Position numbers and translations under genes: made by a program
Source of the DNA: Nocardia nova SH22a
Lineage (GTDB): Bacteria > Actinomycetota > Actinomycetes > Mycobacteriales > Mycobacteriaceae
Length of the DNA: 64,000 bases
Assembly (NCBI RefSeq): GCF_000523235.1
Contig: NZ_CP006850.1
Span: 4,464,001-4,528,000, forward strand
Direction: 5' to 3'
The notes under the pieces: generated by a model
The model's database searches: none
The model's input: only the letters and a program-made list of their open reading frames with translations
Told to the model about the DNA's origin: nothing
In this document: piece after piece, positions 61,557-64,000 of the stretch
Numbering within the stretch: the first letter of the stretch is position 1
Layout: each line of letters starts with the position of its first letter

Positions 61557-61988
61557 TTACGGCCCCTTCCAGACGACGGCGTGCGCGCCGTCGATCTTCA
61601 TGACGTAGACGGTCTCACCCTCGGCATACTCATCGGCCGGATCGAACGGGCGCGCGCTCCACACCTCGCCCCCGATCTTCACCTGACCGCTGTTCTCGTT
61701 GACCGCCTCGAGCACCTTCGCCGTCTTCCCCGGCAGTGCGTCGACATTGGTCGGCGTGGGCGGCGGAGTTGCGAAGCGGCGCAACAACATCGGCCGGACC
61801 AGCAGCAGCAGGGCGATCGCGGACACGGCGAAGACCACGGCGTCGATCACCAGCGACGTCTGTCCGATCCCCGACACTCCCGCTGTGACCAGTGCCGCGC
61901 CACCCAACATGAGCAGCGTGAAATCACCGGTGAGCATCTCGGCTGCGGCGAGCAGAATTCCCGCGACCAGCCATACGATTGCGGCCAC
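61557..61988 (-). CDS. NfeD-like protein (membrane segments plus OB fold)
   Basis: 143 residues from GTG 61988. Three membrane helices occupy residues 1-70, followed by the soluble OB-fold (ALPGKTAKVLEAVNENSGQVKIGGEVWSARPFD). It immediately precedes the SPFH gene, the conserved NfeD-stomatin pair that controls membrane protein quality or fluid domains. The pair resembles the small-protein/SPFH unit at 17056-18416 but is the classic membrane form. Confidence 0.88.
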   Translation of the reverse strand: MAAIVWLVAGILLAAAEMLTGDFTLLMLGGAALVTAGVSGIGQTSLVIDAVVFAVSAIALLLLVRPMLLRRFATPPPTPTNVDALPGKTAKVLEAVNENSGQVKIGGEVWSARPFDPADEYAEGETVYVMKIDGAHAVVWKGP

Positions 61989-62119
61989 GAGTTCACCGTA
62001 CCGTGCCTGTCCGAATTTCCGCGCCTTTCATGCCGAAGAGTCGAGCCTCGCCGGGCCCGCGGGCGGCCCGGTCACCGGCGTCCCACCAAAGAACAAGCGA
62101 AACAGGTAGTTTCGGGCGG

Positions 62120-62941
62120 GTGAGTGCGCGTAACTACGGTGACATCTACTCCGGCCACGATCGAACCCGCAAGCGGGCGATACCGCAGGTCGTCGCCGAA
62201 CGCGATCTGGTCGCCGAGGACGCGGCGAGCGGATTCTGCGGCGCCGTGGTGGGTTTCGAACGCACCTACGACGGCGAATTCGTGAAACTGGAGGATCGGG
62301 CGGGACGGGTCCGGCTGTTCGCACTGCGCGAGGCGGCCTTCCTCATCGACGGGCAGCCGGTGACACTGGTCCGGCCCAAGGCACCGGGACCGGCGAAATC
62401 ATCCCGATCGGCCTCCGGATCCACCCGGGTGGAGGGCCTGCGCGCCCGGATCGCCCGGGGCAGCCGCATCTGGGTCGAGGGGGTGCACGATGCCGCGCTG
62501 GTCGAGCGGGTCTGGGGCCACGACCTGCGGGTCGAGGGTGTGGTGGTGGAACAGCTCGAGGGCCTGGACCACCTCGCCGATCGCCTCACCGAGTTCGCGC
62601 CCGAGCCGGGCCGCCGCGTCGGCGTCCTGGTCGATCATCTGGTCACCGGCTCCAAGGAGACGACCCTGACCACCGGTCTCGGCCCGCACGTCCTGGTAAC
62701 CGGGCACCCCTACATCGACATCTGGCAGGCGGTGCGGCCGCAGGCCGTCGGCATCGAGGCCTGGCCGCGGGTCCCGCGCGGAGAGGACTGGAAGACCGGC
62801 GTCTGCCGACGGCTGGGCTGGGGCGCGCCCGCCGACGGCTGGCGGCGGGTCTACAACGCCGTCGACAGCTTCCGGGATCTCGAGTCACCGCTGCTCGGCG
62901 CGGTCGAGCAGCTGATCGACTTCGTCACCGAACCGTCCTGA
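62120..62941 (+). CDS. DUF3097-family protein
   Basis: 273 residues from GTG 62120 (MSARNYGDIYSGHDRTRKRAIP). The sequence matches the actinobacterial DUF3097 family, with WVEGVHDAALVERVWGHDLRVEGVVVEQLEGLD in the middle and DWKTGVCRRLGWG near the end. The WVEGVHDAxLVE stretch looks like a Toprim-like core. The family has no confirmed role. The gene is divergent from the NfeD/SPFH operon and stands alone. Confidence 0.85.
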   Translation: MSARNYGDIYSGHDRTRKRAIPQVVAERDLVAEDAASGFCGAVVGFERTYDGEFVKLEDRAGRVRLFALREAAFLIDGQPVTLVRPKAPGPAKSSRSASGSTRVEGLRARIARGSRIWVEGVHDAALVERVWGHDLRVEGVVVEQLEGLDHLADRLTEFAPEPGRRVGVLVDHLVTGSKETTLTTGLGPHVLVTGHPYIDIWQAVRPQAVGIEAWPRVPRGEDWKTGVCRRLGWGAPADGWRRVYNAVDSFRDLESPLLGAVEQLIDFVTEPS

Positions 62942-63044
62942 CACCTGTCGCGCGGGCACGAAACCCGCTGCGGCGCCGCACGTTTCCGGCTGTCGGAGCG
63001 CCGGGATTCACCGCATGCGGTCGGACTGCCGTCCGCAGCGTGAC

Positions 63045-63533
63045 TCAGCCACGCGGCCGCAGCACCACCACGGGAATCTCGCGCTCGGTCCACGCCTGAT
63101 AGGTGTCGAAATCGGCATAGGCCTCGACCAGCCGCGGCCACAGTCGCGCCCGCTGCGCGGCGTCGGCGGTCACCGCGTGCACCGCACGGCGCTCGCGGCC
63201 GATCTGGACGTGCACGTCCGGTCCGGCGACCAGATTGTGATACCACTGCGGATGTTTCGCCAGCCCGCCCTGTGAGGCCACGATCACGACGTCGGCGCCG
63301 TCGGTGATGTAGAGCAGCGGTGTGGTGTAGGGGGCGCCGGAGCGGCGGCCGCGATGTTCGAGCAGCAGCGTCGGCACCGGCTTGCGGAATCCGGCGCCGA
63401 TCCGCCACGTGCCGCCGATCCGGCCGCCGGTGCGGCGGTACACCCATACCTGAACGCGCCCAGCGTATTTGAAGATCTTCGGCAGGACCGGGTGGTCGAG
63501 CTGTTTCGGACGCGGCGGCGTCGATGTGGACAT
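63045..63533 (-). CDS. Deazaflavin (F420)-dependent nitroreductase-like protein (Ddn family)
   Basis: 162 residues from ATG 63533. The split beta-barrel carries TLLLEHRGRRSGAPYTTPLLYI and QGGLAKHPQWYHNLVAGPDVHVQIG, the F420-binding motifs of the Ddn/DUF385 family. Members reduce quinones or nitro compounds with F420H2, which mycobacteria and nocardiae make. It is divergent from a TetR gene, with a palindrome in the spacer, so its control is likely local. Confidence 0.9.
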   Translation of the reverse strand: MSTSTPPRPKQLDHPVLPKIFKYAGRVQVWVYRRTGGRIGGTWRIGAGFRKPVPTLLLEHRGRRSGAPYTTPLLYITDGADVVIVASQGGLAKHPQWYHNLVAGPDVHVQIGRERRAVHAVTADAAQRARLWPRLVEAYADFDTYQAWTEREIPVVVLRPRG

Positions 63534-63567
63534 GGGACTTTCCTTCCGTCGGACACCCTGCCGACCG

Positions 63568-63595
63568 ACCATACATCTCAAACTATGTGTATGGT
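63568..63595. promoter_or_regulatory. Candidate operator between Ddn-like and TetR genes
   Basis: ACCATACA (63568-63575) and TGTATGGT (63588-63595) are perfect inverted arms with a 12-base spacer, 35 bases upstream of the Ddn-like start. Confidence 0.62.
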
Positions 63596-63677
63596 CAACC
63601 CCGGCGGATGCCCGATACCGGCCCGATCGCACCGACCGGTACGGTCGGTCCGAACCGCACGACGAGGGAGGGGCAGT

Positions 63678-64000
63678 GGTGCGCACGCACGGATGGTCCG
63701 GATCCACCCCCGCCGACGACGACGAAGCCGTCGCGCGCATCCTCGCCGCCGCCCGCGCCGCGATCGACCGGACGGGCGGCGAGTTCACCATCGCCGAGAT
63801 CGCCCGCGACCTCGGCGTCACCCGGCAGACCGTCTACCGCTACTTCCCCGGCGCCGACGCCCTCCTGACCGCGACCGCGATCGAGCGGGCCGGGCATTTC
63901 CTCGATGTCCTGGCCGGTCACCTCGGCGGCATCCACGACCCGGCCACCGCCGTCGTCGAGGGCATCGCCTACACCCTCGAGCGCCTGCCGCACGAGAAGT
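63678..64000 (+). CDS. TetR-family regulator, C-terminus off window
   Basis: 107 visible residues from GTG 63678 (GTG 63675 is one codon earlier), behind GGGAGG. The HTH at about residues 35-68 (EFTIAEIARDLGVTRQTVYRYFPGADALL) is complete. The ligand domain begins (ATAIERAGHFLDVLAGHLGGI) and runs off the right edge. It is divergent from the Ddn-like gene and probably binds the palindrome in the spacer. Confidence 0.85.

Overview
The window is high-GC actinobacterial DNA. It most likely comes from Nocardia or a close relative in the Mycobacteriales. The evidence is a latex-clearing protein gene with its own TetR regulator, two EspR-like regulators, a mutA-mutB-meaB operon, a mycothiol-type DinB-fold enzyme, a short resuscitation-promoting factor, a LigC plus Prim-Pol pair, a deazaflavin-dependent reductase and eight TetR-family regulators. 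The genus is an inference from gene content, not from a marker gene. Coding density is high, many genes overlap by 1-4 bases, and I saw no tRNA, rRNA, insertion sequence, prophage or CRISPR array.

Layout, 1-25 kb: a partial HAD-IIIC-like gene, a two-domain TerD protein and a DUF2599 lipoprotein lead into a translationally coupled four-gene operon (2369-7759). It encodes a SufS-like cysteine desulfurase, an unrecognised protein with a C-terminal CxxC heavy-metal domain, a Y4yA-like PLP decarboxylase and a cysteine synthase fused to a rhodanese; a D-2-hydroxyacid dehydrogenase follows. Next come a Na+/H+ antiporter with a UBP-type zinc finger tail, two TetR regulators, two DHA2 drug exporters, a small protein plus SPFH protein, a cold-shock protein, the LigC/Prim-Pol pair, an acyl-CoA dehydrogenase/TetR operon, and a zinc-knuckle SDR that lacks the usual catalytic Tyr.

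Layout, 25-42 kb: this part is redox and catabolic, with palindromic operators beside most TetR genes. It has a DUF2784 protein, TetR plus FAD monooxygenase, an EspR-like regulator, a DUF89/ARMT1-like phosphatase and an O-methyltransferase. A leftward operon of overlapping genes (33057 to 29939) encodes a small anchored extracytoplasmic protein, an ApbE flavinyltransferase, a ferric-reductase-like cytochrome, a NuoF-like flavoprotein and a ferredoxin, and reads as a transmembrane flavin electron-transfer module. The lcp rubber oxygenase and its divergent TetR gene share a nested palindrome. Two further TetR-controlled units follow: DinB-fold enzyme/nucleoside hydrolase/amidohydrolase, and two esterases.

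Layout, 42-64 kb: the propionyl/methylmalonyl-CoA operon mutA-mutB-meaB (leftward), a TVP38-type membrane protein, and a second EspR-like regulator. A sulfonate-type uptake and desulfurization operon follows, preceded by a 46-residue leader-peptide ORF with a C-terminal Cys and ended by a strong hairpin. Then come an rpf-like gene with a structured 5' leader, a carbohydrate-type ABC operon with a fused double permease carrying a 230-residue low-complexity insert, a second SPFH/NfeD pair, a DUF3097 protein, a Ddn-like reductase and a partial TetR gene. Organic and inorganic sulfur handling recurs at both ends of the window, and the first operon (2369-7759) is the best candidate for an undescribed pathway.
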